A model generated the notes under the pieces. The model was given only the letters and a program-made list of their open reading frames with translations. It was not told the origin of the DNA and did not search any database. DNA of 64,000 nucleotides. It comes from an uncultured Thermoguttaceae bacterium. Its GTDB lineage: Bacteria > Planctomycetota > Planctomycetia > Pirellulales > Thermoguttaceae. Shown here in pieces: positions 9,076 through 19,982 of the stretch; the first letter of the stretch is position 1, and every line of letters starts with the position of its first letter. The DNA lies in the NCBI GenBank assembly GCA_938084835.1, contig CALKER010000009.1, forward strand, positions 212,760-276,759. Reading direction: 5' to 3'. The translations under genes were made by a program, and so were the position numbers.

Positions 9076-10752
9076 CTAATCCTCGATTTCGGCCTCGGGG
9101 CGAACGGTTCGGTACCACCTTTTCCATGCCTCAATCGCTTCAAGTTGTTGCTGCCGGGAAAATCCCTCAGGTGGGCCGAAGTCTTTATCCAGTCGCCCAA
9201 TTCGCTTCAGCGCGCGGCGGGCCTCATGCACCACATCGGGGTCGGGATCCTCTAAGGCCCGAATCAAGCTCGGCACCATGGCCAAATCTCCGCTTCGGCC
9301 CAGAGCCCGCACGGCCATGAGCCGGGCCTCCTTAGAAGCAGACGTTGCCAGACTTTGAAACTTCTGGCTATATTTTGTCGCCAAATGTGTTGCCTCGTCG
9401 GGGGGAAGCGCTAACAGGGCTTCGAACCATTCATCGGCTTCCTCGAGCCCCTCCTCATCCGCGGTAGCCAGAAGTTTTTCCAGATTGGCAAGTTCTGGCT
9501 TGGCCACCACCTGACCACCAACTACGGCTACGTCCCCAGTGTTTTTGGGGAGACCGCGACCTCCGATGAGTGTCCCCTCTCCAAAGTTTCGCACTTTTTC
9601 CACGCTCTTTTTCATCGAGCGCACCAAGAAAAGGATGCCGAAAGCGGTATCCGGTACCTGTCCACACTCGTGCTCCCAGGAGCCCTCCGGAGACTGAGTT
9701 CGCCGGAGGAATTCCACACCTTGGTCGTACCATGGTGGGGCGTCAGAGGTAGGACCTTCCAAATATTCGCGGAAGGTCCACATCCGTTCCAGGGCATAGA
9801 GGTAGTAGTACCGAAATCGTGGCGGGTCAATCATGTAATTGGCTCTTTGCCATGCTTTAGCGCGGGCGATGGCCATCTGAAGAATTTTCCCATCCATTCG
9901 CACCTGAGTATCCGTCTCCCGCCCTTCCTGACGTGCCGGCCGAACAATCTCGGGCAAATCGGAATCGCGGATCTGCCTGTCCCTCCCCCGCAGTCCGGCC
10001 AAGTCGGCAATCGCATATAGGCTCGCTAACGCAGCCGCCGACAGACTGTGCCGAACATCATTCTGGGGGACTAGATCCCACCCCGGTGCTACAATACCCT
10101 GATATCCCCACCCGCCGGAAGGATCCTGGGTCCTCACAAACCAGAGCCCCACGCGGGTGACCATCGCTCCAGGCACTGGAATTCCCGCCCGCGAAGCCTC
10201 CCATAACGCCAATACGGCAAATTGGCTCATGGAAGTATCACCGCTTGCCTCAAACTTATGTCCGACGGGATATCCCCAACCGCCGTGTCCCTTTTGTAAC
10301 TGCTGAAGCCCGGCCACCAGATGCTGAATTTCGCGACGATACCGCGAAGGATCTAACTCGCAAAGAAAGATAGTGGCCGCGCTCAGGCTATAAACCATCT
10401 CCGAACGATACAACTCCTGACTTGAAGTTGGGATGTGGCGAACAACGCGCTCAGCCGCCTGTTGAACCATGGGGTGGGAAGGATCACGCCCCGCTTTCAA
10501 AAGTGCCAATCCCGCTAATGCTTCTGCTCCAAAGCGGGCATCATCCAATCCCTTCCGCTCGATAAAGCCCACGGCCCGATCCACCATGGCCCGGACCTCA
10601 GGACTTTCGGGCGTATAGCGCTGGGCTTGGCATCTGTCGACAAGACCCACCAGATAGGGTGCCAACAGCATCCACAACAAATATCTCAGGATTGGCCGAC
10701 AGAATTGCAACCAAAGCTCCCCTTTTTTTTCGTTGACGCCGGTGGCTGGCAT
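9076..10752 (-). CDS. Secreted alpha/alpha-toroid (prenyltransferase/cyclase-like) protein with HEAT repeats
   Basis: The start at ATG 10752 is set by AGGAG seven bases upstream, giving 558 residues. A hydrophobic N-terminal segment (residues about 17-42) is a signal peptide or anchor. Residues about 55-400 show repeats of the alpha/alpha-toroid fold shared by terpene cyclases and prenyltransferase beta subunits, such as GHGGWGYPVGHK, SQFAVLALWEASRAG, QDPSGGWGYQG and QSPEGSWEHECG. The catalytic DxDD acid motif of squalene-hopene cyclases is not visible, and the protein is probably extracytoplasmic, so enzyme activity is doubtful. The C-terminal 100 residues contain HEAT-like helices (RLMAVRALGRSGDLAMVPSL, then DPDPDVVHEARRALKRIG). 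It is the first gene of the minus-strand envelope train and is best viewed as a binding scaffold (inference). Confidence 0.82.
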   Translation of the reverse strand: MPATGVNEKKGELWLQFCRPILRYLLWMLLAPYLVGLVDRCQAQRYTPESPEVRAMVDRAVGFIERKGLDDARFGAEALAGLALLKAGRDPSHPMVQQAAERVVRHIPTSSQELYRSEMVYSLSAATIFLCELDPSRYRREIQHLVAGLQQLQKGHGGWGYPVGHKFEASGDTSMSQFAVLALWEASRAGIPVPGAMVTRVGLWFVRTQDPSGGWGYQGIVAPGWDLVPQNDVRHSLSAAALASLYAIADLAGLRGRDRQIRDSDLPEIVRPARQEGRETDTQVRMDGKILQMAIARAKAWQRANYMIDPPRFRYYYLYALERMWTFREYLEGPTSDAPPWYDQGVEFLRRTQSPEGSWEHECGQVPDTAFGILFLVRSMKKSVEKVRNFGEGTLIGGRGLPKNTGDVAVVGGQVVAKPELANLEKLLATADEEGLEEADEWFEALLALPPDEATHLATKYSQKFQSLATSASKEARLMAVRALGRSGDLAMVPSLIRALEDPDPDVVHEARRALKRIGRLDKDFGPPEGFSRQQQLEAIEAWKRWYRTVRPEAEIED

Positions 10753-11302
10753 CGCTTCACTCCTGAAGCCGTCGTGCGATAGAGATACTGCCTCCACACA
10801 CCGACTTGCATGCCCAGAGATATTCCTTCGATCTGATACATGCCACTGATCAGCAATCACACTTAGTCGCCGGCTTTCCTCTGGCAAGATGGGACCAACC
10901 CTCGAGAACCCTTAGCTTCTGCCTAGTTGCGGGGTTGATGCCTGGCACTACCCCCGAAATAAGCTGTTGAATTTAGCAATCCACCGAACAAAGCCATTGA
11001 TCAAGCGACCAAGAGTCCGCTGAATTTCGGCCCAAACATAATAGAACAAACGACTTCGCGTGAGCACTCGCTTTATTCTTCTGCCGGCCTCCTAGGCAAA
11101 TCATGTTCACCACCGCGGGTTCTGCTTCCAGCAGGCGCTGACGATGCTACTGGCGCCATCGGCCAAATTCAACGGGAAGAAGCTTCTTTGGACCGTTGCC
11201 GACCCTCATCCCGGGAGAAATTGACCTGCATTTCCTGCGAGGCCATTCCACCCACCAAGAAGGACGATTCAAGAAGGATGATTTTTGTATCTCATGGTTG
11301 AA
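10753..11302. other. Spacer without recognised gene
   Basis: This stretch lies between the toroid/HEAT gene and ftsH, both on the minus strand. It should hold the promoter region of the toroid gene and the 3' end of the ftsH transcript. I see no convincing reading frame, T-rich hairpin or RNA gene. Confidence 0.5.
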
Positions 11303-13471
11303 CTATCCTCCAGGCAGCGAAGCCGAAAGCGGAGGCTGAGCAGTTGCCCGAACATCATCCCTGGCAACCTCCTCCGCAAGATCCCGCGTCACTGCCGAGG
11401 AGTGCCGCTCGGGCAAATTGGCCTCGATTACCTCTCTTAATTCATTGGTATCGAGGACTTCCTTTTCGATCAACCGTTCCGCCAAGGCCTTCAGCGCCTC
11501 CTGATGAACCTCGAGGATGTGGCGAGCCTTTTCCAAGGCTTCGTTGATTATACGTCGGATTTCCATATCGATTTCCCGCGCCGTTTGCTCGCTGAACGGC
11601 CTTTCCTCGGGAAGTTCCATCGGTCGCCCGGAAAGGACACTAGGACGACTCTCGCGAAAAGCCAACCGGCCGAGACGACTCATGCCAAAGTCCATCACCA
11701 TGGCACGAGCAATTTCGGTGGCCCGCTGGATATCGTTATGCGCTCCCGTGGACAGGTCGCGAAAAATCATCTCTTCGGCGACACTGCCGGCCAGGGCGAC
11801 TTGAATCCGTGCTTCCAGCTCGCTTTGGGTCATCAAATAACGATCTCCCTCCGGGCGTTGGAGTGTATAGCCTAGCGCGGCCAAGCCCCGTGGGATGATC
11901 GACACTTTTTGAACCGGATCGGTATTGGGAAGGCAATAAGCTACCAGGGCGTGCCCACTTTCGTGATAGGCCACGCGACGTTTCTCTTCCGGGCTGATAA
12001 TCCGCTGTTTTTTCTCCAACCCTGCCGTAACCCGCTCCACCCCCTCAAGAAATTCTTCCATGGTGACGGCACTCTTGCCCTTTCGGGCGGCCAAAAGCGC
12101 CGCCTCGTTGACCAAATTCGCAAGATCCGCCCCCACAAAGCCCGGAGTCATGGCCGCCACTTGCGCGAGGTCAACCGAAGGGTCGAGCTTCACATTGCGC
12201 ACATGAACTCTCAGAATCGCTTCCCGTCCTCGCAAATCCGGGCGATCCACCAGCACATGTCTATCGAAACGTCCTGGTCGAAGTAACGCCGGGTCCAAAA
12301 TCTCCGGGCGGTTGGTGGCTCCCAAGACAATCACCCCGCTAGTGCTGCTAAAGCCGTCCATTTCCACCAAGAGGGCGTTGAGAGTCTGTTCGCGCTCGTC
12401 GTGACTTGTGAGGACACTCATGCCCCGGGTCTTTCCCAAAGCATCCAGTTCGTCGATGAAAACGATACACGGGCTGTTAGCCTGCGCCTGTTGAAACATA
12501 TCCCGGACCCGTGCCGCGCCTACTCCTACGAACATTTCCACAAAATCGGAGCCGGAAATACTGAAAAACGGCACGCCGGCCTCGCCCGCGATTGCCTTGG
12601 CCAAAAGCGTTTTTCCCGTTCCCGGCGGGCCCACCAACAACACTCCCCGGGGGATCCGACCGCCAAGGGCGCGAAATTTCTCCGGATTTTTCAAAAACTC
12701 GACGATCTCCTTTACTTCTTCCACAGCTTCGTCGATGCCTGCCACATCGGCGAAGGTCACCCCCACCTGTTCCCGCATAAACAGCTTCCCACGACTTCGC
12801 CCAAAAGCGATGGCCCCCCCCGGACCGCCAAAACGCCTAAGTAAGTAAACAAATACCACCATCAACACGATTAACGGCAAGATAAACGACACGAAGTACT
12901 GCCACACCCCCGGAGGATCCTCCGCCCGAACATTGGTGAATCCGTGTTCTTTCAAAAGAGAAAACAAATAGTTGTTGTCGTTTTCCAAACCAAGGCGAGC
13001 CGTGCGAAAAGGCACTCGCTTCTGCGGCGTTTCCTTCTTGGGGGAGACCACTTGCCTGGTGACACGCCCAGTGATTTGGTAGCTGCCGATTACTAAATCG
13101 GAAAGTTCCGAGTACCGCACGGTCCGCAACTGCCCCGCAAATTTTTCTTTCACCTCCACATAAGCAGCCGGGTTCCGCTCCGGCGCCCCTTGCTCGATAA
13201 GCGCAACCAGCTCGGAGTAGGGGATTTCCACCCGAGTGACTTGGCCAGAAAAGCTAAACACAAGGAGAATGGCGGCGGCTATGGCCAGTCCCACCCACAA
13301 GGTTTTGCCCGCCCCTTGCGGTCGCCGAGCTGACGAATCCGTCCCCGAGGTCTTGTCTTTTGGGGACGGAGCCTCCTCGCCCGAGCCCTTCGCTGGCTCC
13401 GAGGAATCCCGGCTATCGGCCGACATCTTGCTCTCGCCAAATGGCCGCTTCCACCGAAAAATCTGCTTCAC
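11303..13471 (-). CDS. ftsH: ATP-dependent zinc metalloprotease FtsH
   Basis: FtsH is a membrane-bound AAA+ protease that extracts and degrades membrane and short-lived cytoplasmic proteins. Reading from GTG 13471 (722 residues), a Lys/Ser/Glu-rich N-terminus is followed by TM1 at about 57-75, a periplasmic domain and TM2 at about 192-211. The AAA module has Walker A GPPGTGKT at 281-288, Walker [11 protein letters not shown] and the second region of homology [19 protein letters not shown]. The zinc protease motif HESGH is at 503-507, with the third ligand in the [14 protein letters not shown] region. The GTG is chosen because GGAGGA sits seven bases upstream; ATG 13426, 15 codons later, is the alternative with only a weak GAGAG. 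The periplasmic domain is longer than in E. coli FtsH, with an inserted charged segment near residues 140-155. Confidence 0.97.
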   Translation of the reverse strand: MKQIFRWKRPFGESKMSADSRDSSEPAKGSGEEAPSPKDKTSGTDSSARRPQGAGKTLWVGLAIAAAILLVFSFSGQVTRVEIPYSELVALIEQGAPERNPAAYVEVKEKFAGQLRTVRYSELSDLVIGSYQITGRVTRQVVSPKKETPQKRVPFRTARLGLENDNNYLFSLLKEHGFTNVRAEDPPGVWQYFVSFILPLIVLMVVFVYLLRRFGGPGGAIAFGRSRGKLFMREQVGVTFADVAGIDEAVEEVKEIVEFLKNPEKFRALGGRIPRGVLLVGPPGTGKTLLAKAIAGEAGVPFFSISGSDFVEMFVGVGAARVRDMFQQAQANSPCIVFIDELDALGKTRGMSVLTSHDEREQTLNALLVEMDGFSSTSGVIVLGATNRPEILDPALLRPGRFDRHVLVDRPDLRGREAILRVHVRNVKLDPSVDLAQVAAMTPGFVGADLANLVNEAALLAARKGKSAVTMEEFLEGVERVTAGLEKKQRIISPEEKRRVAYHESGHALVAYCLPNTDPVQKVSIIPRGLAALGYTLQRPEGDRYLMTQSELEARIQVALAGSVAEEMIFRDLSTGAHNDIQRATEIARAMVMDFGMSRLGRLAFRESRPSVLSGRPMELPEERPFSEQTAREIDMEIRRIINEALEKARHILEVHQEALKALAERLIEKEVLDTNELREVIEANLPERHSSAVTRDLAEEVARDDVRATAQPPLSASLPGG

Positions 13472-14089
13472 CCAGGCTCCTCCGCGAAATTTGTGAAAGT
13501 GGCTCGTCAATTGGCCCAAAGTTTCGCTAGCTTCTATTCGACTTCCCCTCACTTCGAACAGCCCACACCACGAAAGCCCAATGGCGGCAATGTGCCCTCG
13601 TGGTTGCGCCCGCCGCTGAGTCCATAGCCGATGAGTCCATATCTGACCCCATCTTCATCATTATTGCCCCCCAGCCTATCGACAAAAAGCTTCGCGGCGG
13701 AGTCTTGTCCCCTCCGGTGCCCAAAATTGAACCGAAAGAATCAAAAAAATTACGCTGGAACCTTAAAATCAAGAAATCCCTCCCGTGAGAGAAACTTTTC
13801 CGAACGTCACTCCCTCTTTGTAAATCGATGTGGACCCTTCCCAGGCTATCGCCCCCCGAGATTGCTATCGGGACAAATAGCACAATTCCCAAACCACTAA
13901 AGGCCTCTGCGAGCAATCGGCGCCCGCAAATTTGCCGAACGAAAAGCTCAAAAACCTTACTGGGTCAGATGGCGCAAGTGAGACACTGCTGAGGAAGCTG
14001 CTATAACGACCTAGGACACTGCTATGACAACTAAGTGACCCCACCGGATCGCGACCGAATTTCATCCGCCATGCGGTGATTATTGAGCC

Positions 14090-14131
14090 GCACGCCCACG
14101 TTAACCATCAAGTGGCATGCCCACGTTCACC
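14090..14131. repeat. Near-tandem direct repeat, 17 nt x2
   Basis: GCACGCCCACGTTAACC at 14090-14106 and GCATGCCCACGTTCACC at 14115-14131 differ at two positions, with a period of 25 nt. Confidence 0.8.
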
Positions 14132-14248
14132 TCCAAATCTCACCGCCAGATTGGAAATCGCGATGCGTGTCCCACAACGGGGCCCTTACCCCAACGGGAT
14201 GTTCTGATGTCCTGTCCTATTGTGGCACAAAATCTCGAGTAATTCGAT

Positions 14249-14285
14249 AAGTTATTGGAACTTTTTTGTAAGTTCTTGGAGCTGT
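14249..14285. repeat. Near-tandem direct repeat, 16 nt x2
   Basis: AAGTTATTGGAACTTT at 14249-14264 and AAGTTCTTGGAGCTGT at 14270-14285 are related copies with a period of 21 nt. Confidence 0.65.
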
Positions 14286-15230
14286 GTCACTCAACGGCCT
14301 CTTCTCGTGAGGCACTTCGACTTTGCCAACCCACTTTGCGGCCAACGGATGAACACACCAGGCGGGATAGAAGCAACAACGAAATTCGCCAAATACATAC
14401 AGCAAAATTCGCCGAAAACATCTTGATACATCTTGTTTCGGGTGAGAGGAATTTCTCAGCGTCGCGCCGACGATAAACCGCTTGATCTTTAAGTTAATCC
14501 CAGTGACCTTAAATACCGACAACTTTTGACTGAGAATTTCGCACCGACAAAGCCGCACCTGGTTTCACCGCAGATTTGTCCAGAATCATCAATAACGGAC
14601 CCATCCCGAATTGAAAGCGGCTTCCACCGCCGGTTAGACTAAGGCAGTGGGGTTTCAACATCGCACAACAGGGGTAAAGAGCACATTGTGGCCGTTATAA
14701 GATCTTGAAGGAAATCCTCTCCCTAGCGCCGGACAAATTTCTAGGGCCTTTCAACGTCACGGTCGGGCCCGTCGGGTAAGAGAAAACCGCTGAAGCCTAA
14801 ATCTGATCCGTGGGAGTGGAAACGGAACTCTGTTCCTTGCTCGACACCGATGGGGCCAACTCCTTACGCCCTCAAGGCCAGAAAGGGCGATTGCCTACCT
14901 CCCGACCCCTGCTTTAGACACTCGACCACGGGGAGGCAACGTTAAGAGCTTCCGGCGCACTATGGTCCCACTTAGAAAAGTGTTCGCCTAACTGCCGAGA
15001 CCTCACAGGTCAGCCGAAGGACTGCACCCCGAATTTGTGTCCGGAACCCGAATAATGGACAATAACAACCAAATCTAGCGATCGCTCAAAATTATTAGGA
15101 CCCCGTTGACAAAACGACTTGCTGCGGCAAAACATCACAATAGCGATAGGAAAGCTATTTTTCGGATTCAAGGACGGTGAAGAGGGCCAGAGCCATCTCC
15201 ACAAAACAATGGGAGCCACCTCTGGGATAT

Positions 15231-16202
15231 ATGTTGTATTGTCGCCAGTTTCGGAACACGTATCCGCCGGCCATCGCCCACCTTTGGAACATGTCGTGGG
15301 AGAGCTCGGCGGACGCGGTTCGGCTGACACCTCTACTTCTTGAGCGGCACGTTTTAGGAAAGATTAACTTTGATCCTGCCGGTCTTATCGTCGCTTTTCG
15401 AGGGGAGACCCCGGTCGGTTTTGTCCATGTAGGTTTTGCGCCCACACAAGCCAAAGACGCAATTGACTATTCCCTCGCGGTGTTATGCGCCCTTGTAGTC
15501 CCAGGCGAAGATCAACGGGAAGAAATAGTGCGGACTCTCCTTGATGCAGGCGAAGCATACGCCTACGGTAGAGGAGCCGAGTCCCTTTTTTGTGGGGGAA
15601 GTCCTTCCTTAGAACCCTTTTGGTTGGGCCTGGCCTGTGGCCCGCGTCTGCCCGGGGTTCCGGAAAATGATCTCGAGCTCACTCGCATCCTTCAGTCGCG
15701 AGGTTTCCAGCCGGTTGAAACGCGGGTTGTCTACTCCGGCACCTTGGGCCGGTTAATTTCTCCCGTGAATCCGGAAATCTTCCGTTGCCTTCGGCAATAC
15801 CAGGTCGTTTTTGGTGGGGAACCTCAACTTTCGGACTGGTGGGAACTCGTGACGCTCGATCCGTTCGAAATGAGCTGTTTCCAGCTCCTGAACAGGTCAG
15901 ATGGAAGTCTGGCGGCATGGGTACGAATCCTGCACCGCATCGGCCCGGCGGGTCCGGATTCCCCCCATCCCTTGGCTGTTTGGGACCTCCACCCTGTCTC
16001 AGTCGACTTACCGCCTAGCGTCTTAGGTTTCTTTCTCTCACAGACAGCCAGGGAATTAAGCCGAATCAATGCGAAAAGCTTAGAACTTCAGTTCCGATGG
16101 TCGATTGGATCTCCTCCGGCCCCCGAGGCCGAATTGCTTCCTCCCCTCTTGAACATGAACCTCTGCAGTCGCGGGACGGTTTTCCGGAAAGAGCTCCGTT
16201 AG
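15231..16202 (+). CDS. GNAT-like acetyltransferase-fold protein
   Basis: From ATG 15231 the protein has 323 residues. The start MLYCRQFRNTYPPAIAHLWN resembles the first strand and helix of GNAT N-acetyltransferases (a charged strand, then PPAIAHLWN). GLIVAFRGETPVGFVHVGF matches the strand-turn-strand that precedes the acetyl-CoA site. The residues EDQREEIVRTLLDAGEAYAYGRGAE fit the following helix and strand. The second half (from about 165) may be a second, degenerate GNAT unit: FQPVETRVVYSG, GSLAAWVRILHR. The acetyl-CoA loop (R/QxxGxG/A) is not clearly preserved, so the activity and substrate are unknown. It is isolated, with spacers of more than 900 nt on both sides. An upstream in-frame start 18 codons earlier is possible but lacks support. 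Confidence 0.6.
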   Translation: MLYCRQFRNTYPPAIAHLWNMSWESSADAVRLTPLLLERHVLGKINFDPAGLIVAFRGETPVGFVHVGFAPTQAKDAIDYSLAVLCALVVPGEDQREEIVRTLLDAGEAYAYGRGAESLFCGGSPSLEPFWLGLACGPRLPGVPENDLELTRILQSRGFQPVETRVVYSGTLGRLISPVNPEIFRCLRQYQVVFGGEPQLSDWWELVTLDPFEMSCFQLLNRSDGSLAAWVRILHRIGPAGPDSPHPLAVWDLHPVSVDLPPSVLGFFLSQTARELSRINAKSLELQFRWSIGSPPAPEAELLPPLLNMNLCSRGTVFRKELR

Positions 16203-17158
16203 TTGCCGAAAGCGAGCAAATCTTCTCTCCCCCCTCTGATCGACCTCCCCATACCCGCCGACATCGAGGTAAACTGGTAGATCCGAGCATTTTCGAATGA
16301 GTTTTTGAGTTTTCCGATTGAGCAAATCCGGCATGCGGATTCGTTCCACGAGTCTGCTCCCGCAGTTTACGGCAACAATTTTTGAGCGAGAAAGCCCTCT
16401 AAGCTCGTTGGGAGCTCGAACGAACTGGTTATTTAGCCCCAGACTTTCGAGTGTTCTGGGGCCCGCCGTTCTGCGATCGAGTCGTTGCGGGCGCGTGGGA
16501 CTTGCTTCTATGGGTGCTGGGGCCGTCTTGACCACTGGTAGAGCAGGCATCCTAGTTTCGGCTTGGTTCTTATGAGTACTGGGGCCGTCCGGGACCTGGC
16601 TACCCCCATTTATGAAAGGAATTCCGGCACGAAGATCCGCTACGAAAAGGTTACGCGGAAACGATTGATCCGTCTTTGGAAGGGGCATCTCTCTGCCAAG
16701 TCAGCTCGGTTGGGGGTCCTACCACATGGTTTATTTCGGTCATTCAGAGTGAGAATACACTCACGGGCGTTAATCCTTTTAGGCTCCAAAACGGGGGTTA
16801 TGTCATCCGAGGGTTAAGTGGGCTCAACCCGCCGATTTGGGTCTGGACTCAATCGCGAAAATTTTTTGCGACAAATAGGAATCCTTATTATTTACTTCGC
16901 TAATGGCACGATTGGTCACTTCGCTAATAACAGGGTACTACTGACGTCAATTTGCGCGATACCTGGACGAGTTTAAGCAATTGGGGTTATTAAAAATGGT
17001 AAAATCCGGCGCCATCTAGCGTGCCATTTGGATCATCCCCGGGATGGGGATCCCATGATTCGTTCAAATTTGCACAGTTTGCTTTGACCTCAGCGGAACA
17101 GTTCTCCCTGGCTAGAAAAGCCTGGGAGTATTTGAACTTCAGCGAAGAGCATCGCTCC
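16203..17158. other. Spacer upstream of thrS, with a 61-62 nt periodic repeat
   Basis: No supportable gene was found. It contains a degenerate repeat of about 27 nt in two or three copies (16442-16589) and a short repeat of ACTTCGCTAAT near 16893-16930. I looked for a T-box leader before thrS, including its conserved AGGGTGGNACC core, and did not see one. Confidence 0.5.
16442..16589. repeat. Degenerate direct repeat, about 27 nt, period 61-62
   Basis: Copies at 16501-16527 (begins CTTGCTTCTATGGG) and 16562-16589 (begins CTTGGTTCTTATGAG) share about 24 of 28 positions and both end CTGGGGCCGTC or CTGGGGCCGTC-like. A weaker third copy at 16442-16467 has CTGGGGCC exactly 61 nt before that of the second. 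The sequence between copies is not conserved. Confidence 0.65.
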
Positions 17159-19111
17159 ATGACCATAGTTCGTTTAGAGCCAGCAGGAATCGAACTTACG
17201 GCACCGACGGGCGCGTGCCTCCGGGATCTGCTCATGCAACATCGCGAGCTGGAAGGCGAGGCAATATGGGGGGCAAAGATCGGCAATCAACTCGTGGATC
17301 TTTTGACCCCATTGCCTGAAGGATCGATGATCGAGCTCCGGCTTGTTCGGCGTGGCGACTCGGAGTCGCTCGAACTTCTGCGACACTCGTGCGCTCACAT
17401 TATGGCCCGGGCGGTTATGCGGCTTTTCCCCGGGGTGCAACTAGCATTTGGACCAACCGTGGAGAACGGTTTTTATTACGACTTTCTGCCCCCCCGACCA
17501 ATCTCCGAGGAGGACTTCCCCGCCATCGAGGCGGAAATGGCGAAAATAATCGCGGCTGACGAACCTTTCGAGCGGTTGGAGCTCCCCCGGGAGGAAGGCC
17601 TGGCCCTGTGCCGCGATTTGGGTCAACATTTTAAAGTCGAACACATTGAAGACGGCCTTAGGGACGAAGGCGTTTTGTCCTTTTATCGTCAGGGGGAATT
17701 TATCGACCTTTGCGGTGGTCCTCATATCCCCAGTGCCGGGGAAATTCCAGCTTTTAAATTGTTGTCCGTGGCAGGGGCCTATTGGAAAGGAGATGCTTCC
17801 CGGGAGCAATTGCAGCGGCTGTACGGTACTGCTTGGTTTTCCCGCGAGGAGCTCGAGCAGTACCTCCATCAGCTCGAAGAAGCCAAGAAGCGGGATCACC
17901 GCGTGCTGGGCAGACGATTGGAACTGTTCCTGATCGAGCCGACGGTGGGCCCCGGGCTTGTGCTGTGGTTGCCTAAAGGAGCCGTCATTCGCCGGGAATT
18001 GGAGAACTTTATCTATCAGGAGCTCCTCCGCCGGGGCTATCAGCCTGTCTATACACCCCATATCGGGCGGGTTAACCTGTATGAGACTTCGGGCCACTTC
18101 CCCTATTATGCCGACAGCCAATTCCCTCCGATGCAGCTGGCGGATGGGGAAAGGTATCTCCTGAAGCCCATGAACTGCCCCCATCATGTGATGATCTACA
18201 AAAGTAAGCCGCGAAGCTACCGCGAGCTTCCATTGCGGTTAGCCGAACTTGGCACGGTCTACCGCTTCGAACAATCAGGCGAGCTGAGCGGGATGACGCG
18301 GGTCCGCGGCTTCACACAGGATGATGCTCACATCTTTTGTACGGAAGAGCAAGTGGCGGAAGAGTTCCGCGCCTGCGTGGAAATGACACAGTTCGTGCTG
18401 GGCACCCTTGGGCTGACCGACTACCGCGTGCGACTGGGTTTTCGGGATCCGCTCAGCCATAAATACGTGGGAAGCGACGAAACTTGGGCCAAAGCCGAAA
18501 AAGCCCTCCAGGCGGTCTGCGAACAAATGGGACTACCGAACTTATCGGTAGAAAGGGGGGAGGCCGCTTTCTACGGCCCAAAGGCCGACTTTTTGGTCAC
18601 CGACTGTATTGGCCGACAGTGGCAGTTGGGCACGGTCCAGCTTGACTACAACCTCCCAAGCTCGCAAAGGTTCAATCTGTCTTATATCGGACCGGACAAT
18701 GCCCCTCATCAGCCGGTAATGATTCACCGGGCTCCATTCGGCTCATTGGAACGATTTGTAGGGATTTTGATCGAACATTTTGCTGGCGCTTTTCCCCTGT
18801 GGCTTGCGCCCGAACAGGTGCGGGTCATGAGCGTCAGTCAGCAGACGGAAAGCTATGCGCGCGAAATTGCCGCGCATTTGGCCTCGGCAGGGCTCCGAGT
18901 CCAAGGCGATTACCGAGCGGAGAAAATTTCGTCGAAAATTCGGGATGCCCAGTTAGAGCAAGTGCCCTATATGGCAGTGATAGGACGCAGGGAAGAACAG
19001 GATCGGACCGTAGCGGTGCGACACCGGCGTCGGGGAGACCTGGGGCCTATGAGCTTGGACAATTTCGTCGCCCTCCTGAAGCACGAAATCAGCACAAAGG
19101 CCCTCGAGTAA
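17159..19111 (+). CDS. thrS: Threonyl-tRNA synthetase
   Basis: This enzyme attaches threonine to tRNA-Thr. Starting at ATG 17159 it has 650 residues, close to the family norm of about 640. The domain order is canonical. A TGS domain occupies residues 1-62. The editing domain follows, with the HxxxH zinc/editing motif at H76/H80 ([10 protein letters not shown]). The class II core has motif 2 in [21 protein letters not shown], the zinc-site cysteine in [11 protein letters not shown], and motif 3 in [18 protein letters not shown]-terminal anticodon-binding domain starts near [18 protein letters not shown]. An in-frame start 46 codons upstream would add residues that do not look like ThrRS, so 17159 is preferred although its ribosome-binding site (GAAGAG) is weak. 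cmk follows on the same strand after 163 nt. Confidence 0.97.
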   Translation: MTIVRLEPAGIELTAPTGACLRDLLMQHRELEGEAIWGAKIGNQLVDLLTPLPEGSMIELRLVRRGDSESLELLRHSCAHIMARAVMRLFPGVQLAFGPTVENGFYYDFLPPRPISEEDFPAIEAEMAKIIAADEPFERLELPREEGLALCRDLGQHFKVEHIEDGLRDEGVLSFYRQGEFIDLCGGPHIPSAGEIPAFKLLSVAGAYWKGDASREQLQRLYGTAWFSREELEQYLHQLEEAKKRDHRVLGRRLELFLIEPTVGPGLVLWLPKGAVIRRELENFIYQELLRRGYQPVYTPHIGRVNLYETSGHFPYYADSQFPPMQLADGERYLLKPMNCPHHVMIYKSKPRSYRELPLRLAELGTVYRFEQSGELSGMTRVRGFTQDDAHIFCTEEQVAEEFRACVEMTQFVLGTLGLTDYRVRLGFRDPLSHKYVGSDETWAKAEKALQAVCEQMGLPNLSVERGEAAFYGPKADFLVTDCIGRQWQLGTVQLDYNLPSSQRFNLSYIGPDNAPHQPVMIHRAPFGSLERFVGILIEHFAGAFPLWLAPEQVRVMSVSQQTESYAREIAAHLASAGLRVQGDYRAEKISSKIRDAQLEQVPYMAVIGRREEQDRTVAVRHRRRGDLGPMSLDNFVALLKHEISTKALE

Positions 19112-19274
19112 ACTGCCCGCAGACCTGTGGGCTTTGGCCAACACAAGCTGCGGTAGTTTGTCCCACTGGTTTTCGCCGCACGATGAGGAAACAGGGCAGA
19201 CTGGGAGGAACCGCCAACGATTTGGTTCCCAAGAACATAAACCGGCGTTACAGCGTGAGAGTGTTTCCCTGCTC

Positions 19275-19982
19275 ATGATCGTAACGATCGATGGTCCAGC
19301 GGGTGCCGGCAAAAGCACGGTGGCCAAGCTTCTTGCAGCCCGATTGGGCTTCGACTACCTCGATACCGGAGCTATGTACAGAGCTGTAGCTCTGGCGGCC
19401 TTGCGGGCTGGCATCGATTTGAATGACCCAAAACAGTTGCCGGATCTCGCCCGAAAATTAGACATCCGCTTTCAAGAAGGGCGGCTCTTTCTCGATGGGG
19501 AGGATGTTACCGAGCTCCTGCGCAGGCCGGAGGTGACGCGGACAAGTCGTTTTGTCGCCGACAATGACGATGTGCGGGCACACTTAATCACCCTCCAACG
19601 GCAATACGCCATGGGGCGAAACGTGGTCACCGAAGGGCGGGATCAGGGTTCGCTGGTCTTTCCACAAGCGGAGGTGAAGTTTTACCTGACGGCCACAGCG
19701 GAAGAACGAGCCCGACGACGACTGCGGGAATATCAAGCCACCGGCCAACCCGCCCCCTCTTACGAGCAGGTGTTAGAGGAACTCCTTTCCCGCGATTGTC
19801 GCGATGCTTCCCGGCCATGGGGTCGGCTGGTCAAGCCGCCTGGGGCCATCGAAATTCCCACCGACGGGCTCGACATCCCCACCGTGGTGGACCGCCTTGA
19901 AGCAATTGTCCGCGACGTTATGACGACCACACAGAGGAGGACCACACAGCAGAGTTCGCCACAGCCAGAAGACCCCAGATGA
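19275..19982 (+). CDS. cmk: Cytidylate kinase
   Basis: CMP kinase phosphorylates CMP and dCMP with ATP to form the diphosphates. ATG 19275 gives 235 residues, normal for the bacterial enzyme. The P-loop GPAGAGKSTVAK is at residues 6-17. LDTGAMYRAVALAAL is the nucleotide-monophosphate-binding helix. GRDQGSLVFPQAEVKFYLTATAEERARRR is the CMP-binding and LID region of the family. A longer frame from 19134 would add 47 residues with no family likeness, so the start directly before IVTIDGPAGAGKST is chosen. It lies 163 nt after thrS and about 280 nt before an acyltransferase gene; the usual partner rpsA is not next to it. Confidence 0.95.
   Translation: MIVTIDGPAGAGKSTVAKLLAARLGFDYLDTGAMYRAVALAALRAGIDLNDPKQLPDLARKLDIRFQEGRLFLDGEDVTELLRRPEVTRTSRFVADNDDVRAHLITLQRQYAMGRNVVTEGRDQGSLVFPQAEVKFYLTATAEERARRRLREYQATGQPAPSYEQVLEELLSRDCRDASRPWGRLVKPPGAIEIPTDGLDIPTVVDRLEAIVRDVMTTTQRRTTQQSSPQPEDPR

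Larger units (their letters stand above)
13472..15230. other. Long spacer without recognised gene, with short direct repeats
   Basis: No reading frame here has a signal, motif or ribosome-binding site that I can support on either strand. The visible structure is a set of near-tandem short repeats at 13982-14023, 14090-14131, 14249-14285 and 14382-14413. The outward promoters of ftsH and of the GNAT-like gene should lie at its two ends. Confidence 0.5.

Noticed and set aside
13527..13916. Minus-strand gene of about 130 codons upstream of ftsH
   Set aside because: It runs into the ftsH 5' region, has no ribosome-binding site, and its composition does not resemble protein.
16080..16688. Minus-strand gene of about 200 codons
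   Set aside because: It overlaps the end of the GNAT-like gene, has no motif and spans the degenerate repeats, so it is probably a chance frame.
16203..17158. T-box leader for thrS
   Set aside because: The conserved T-box core and terminator/antiterminator pair were not found.
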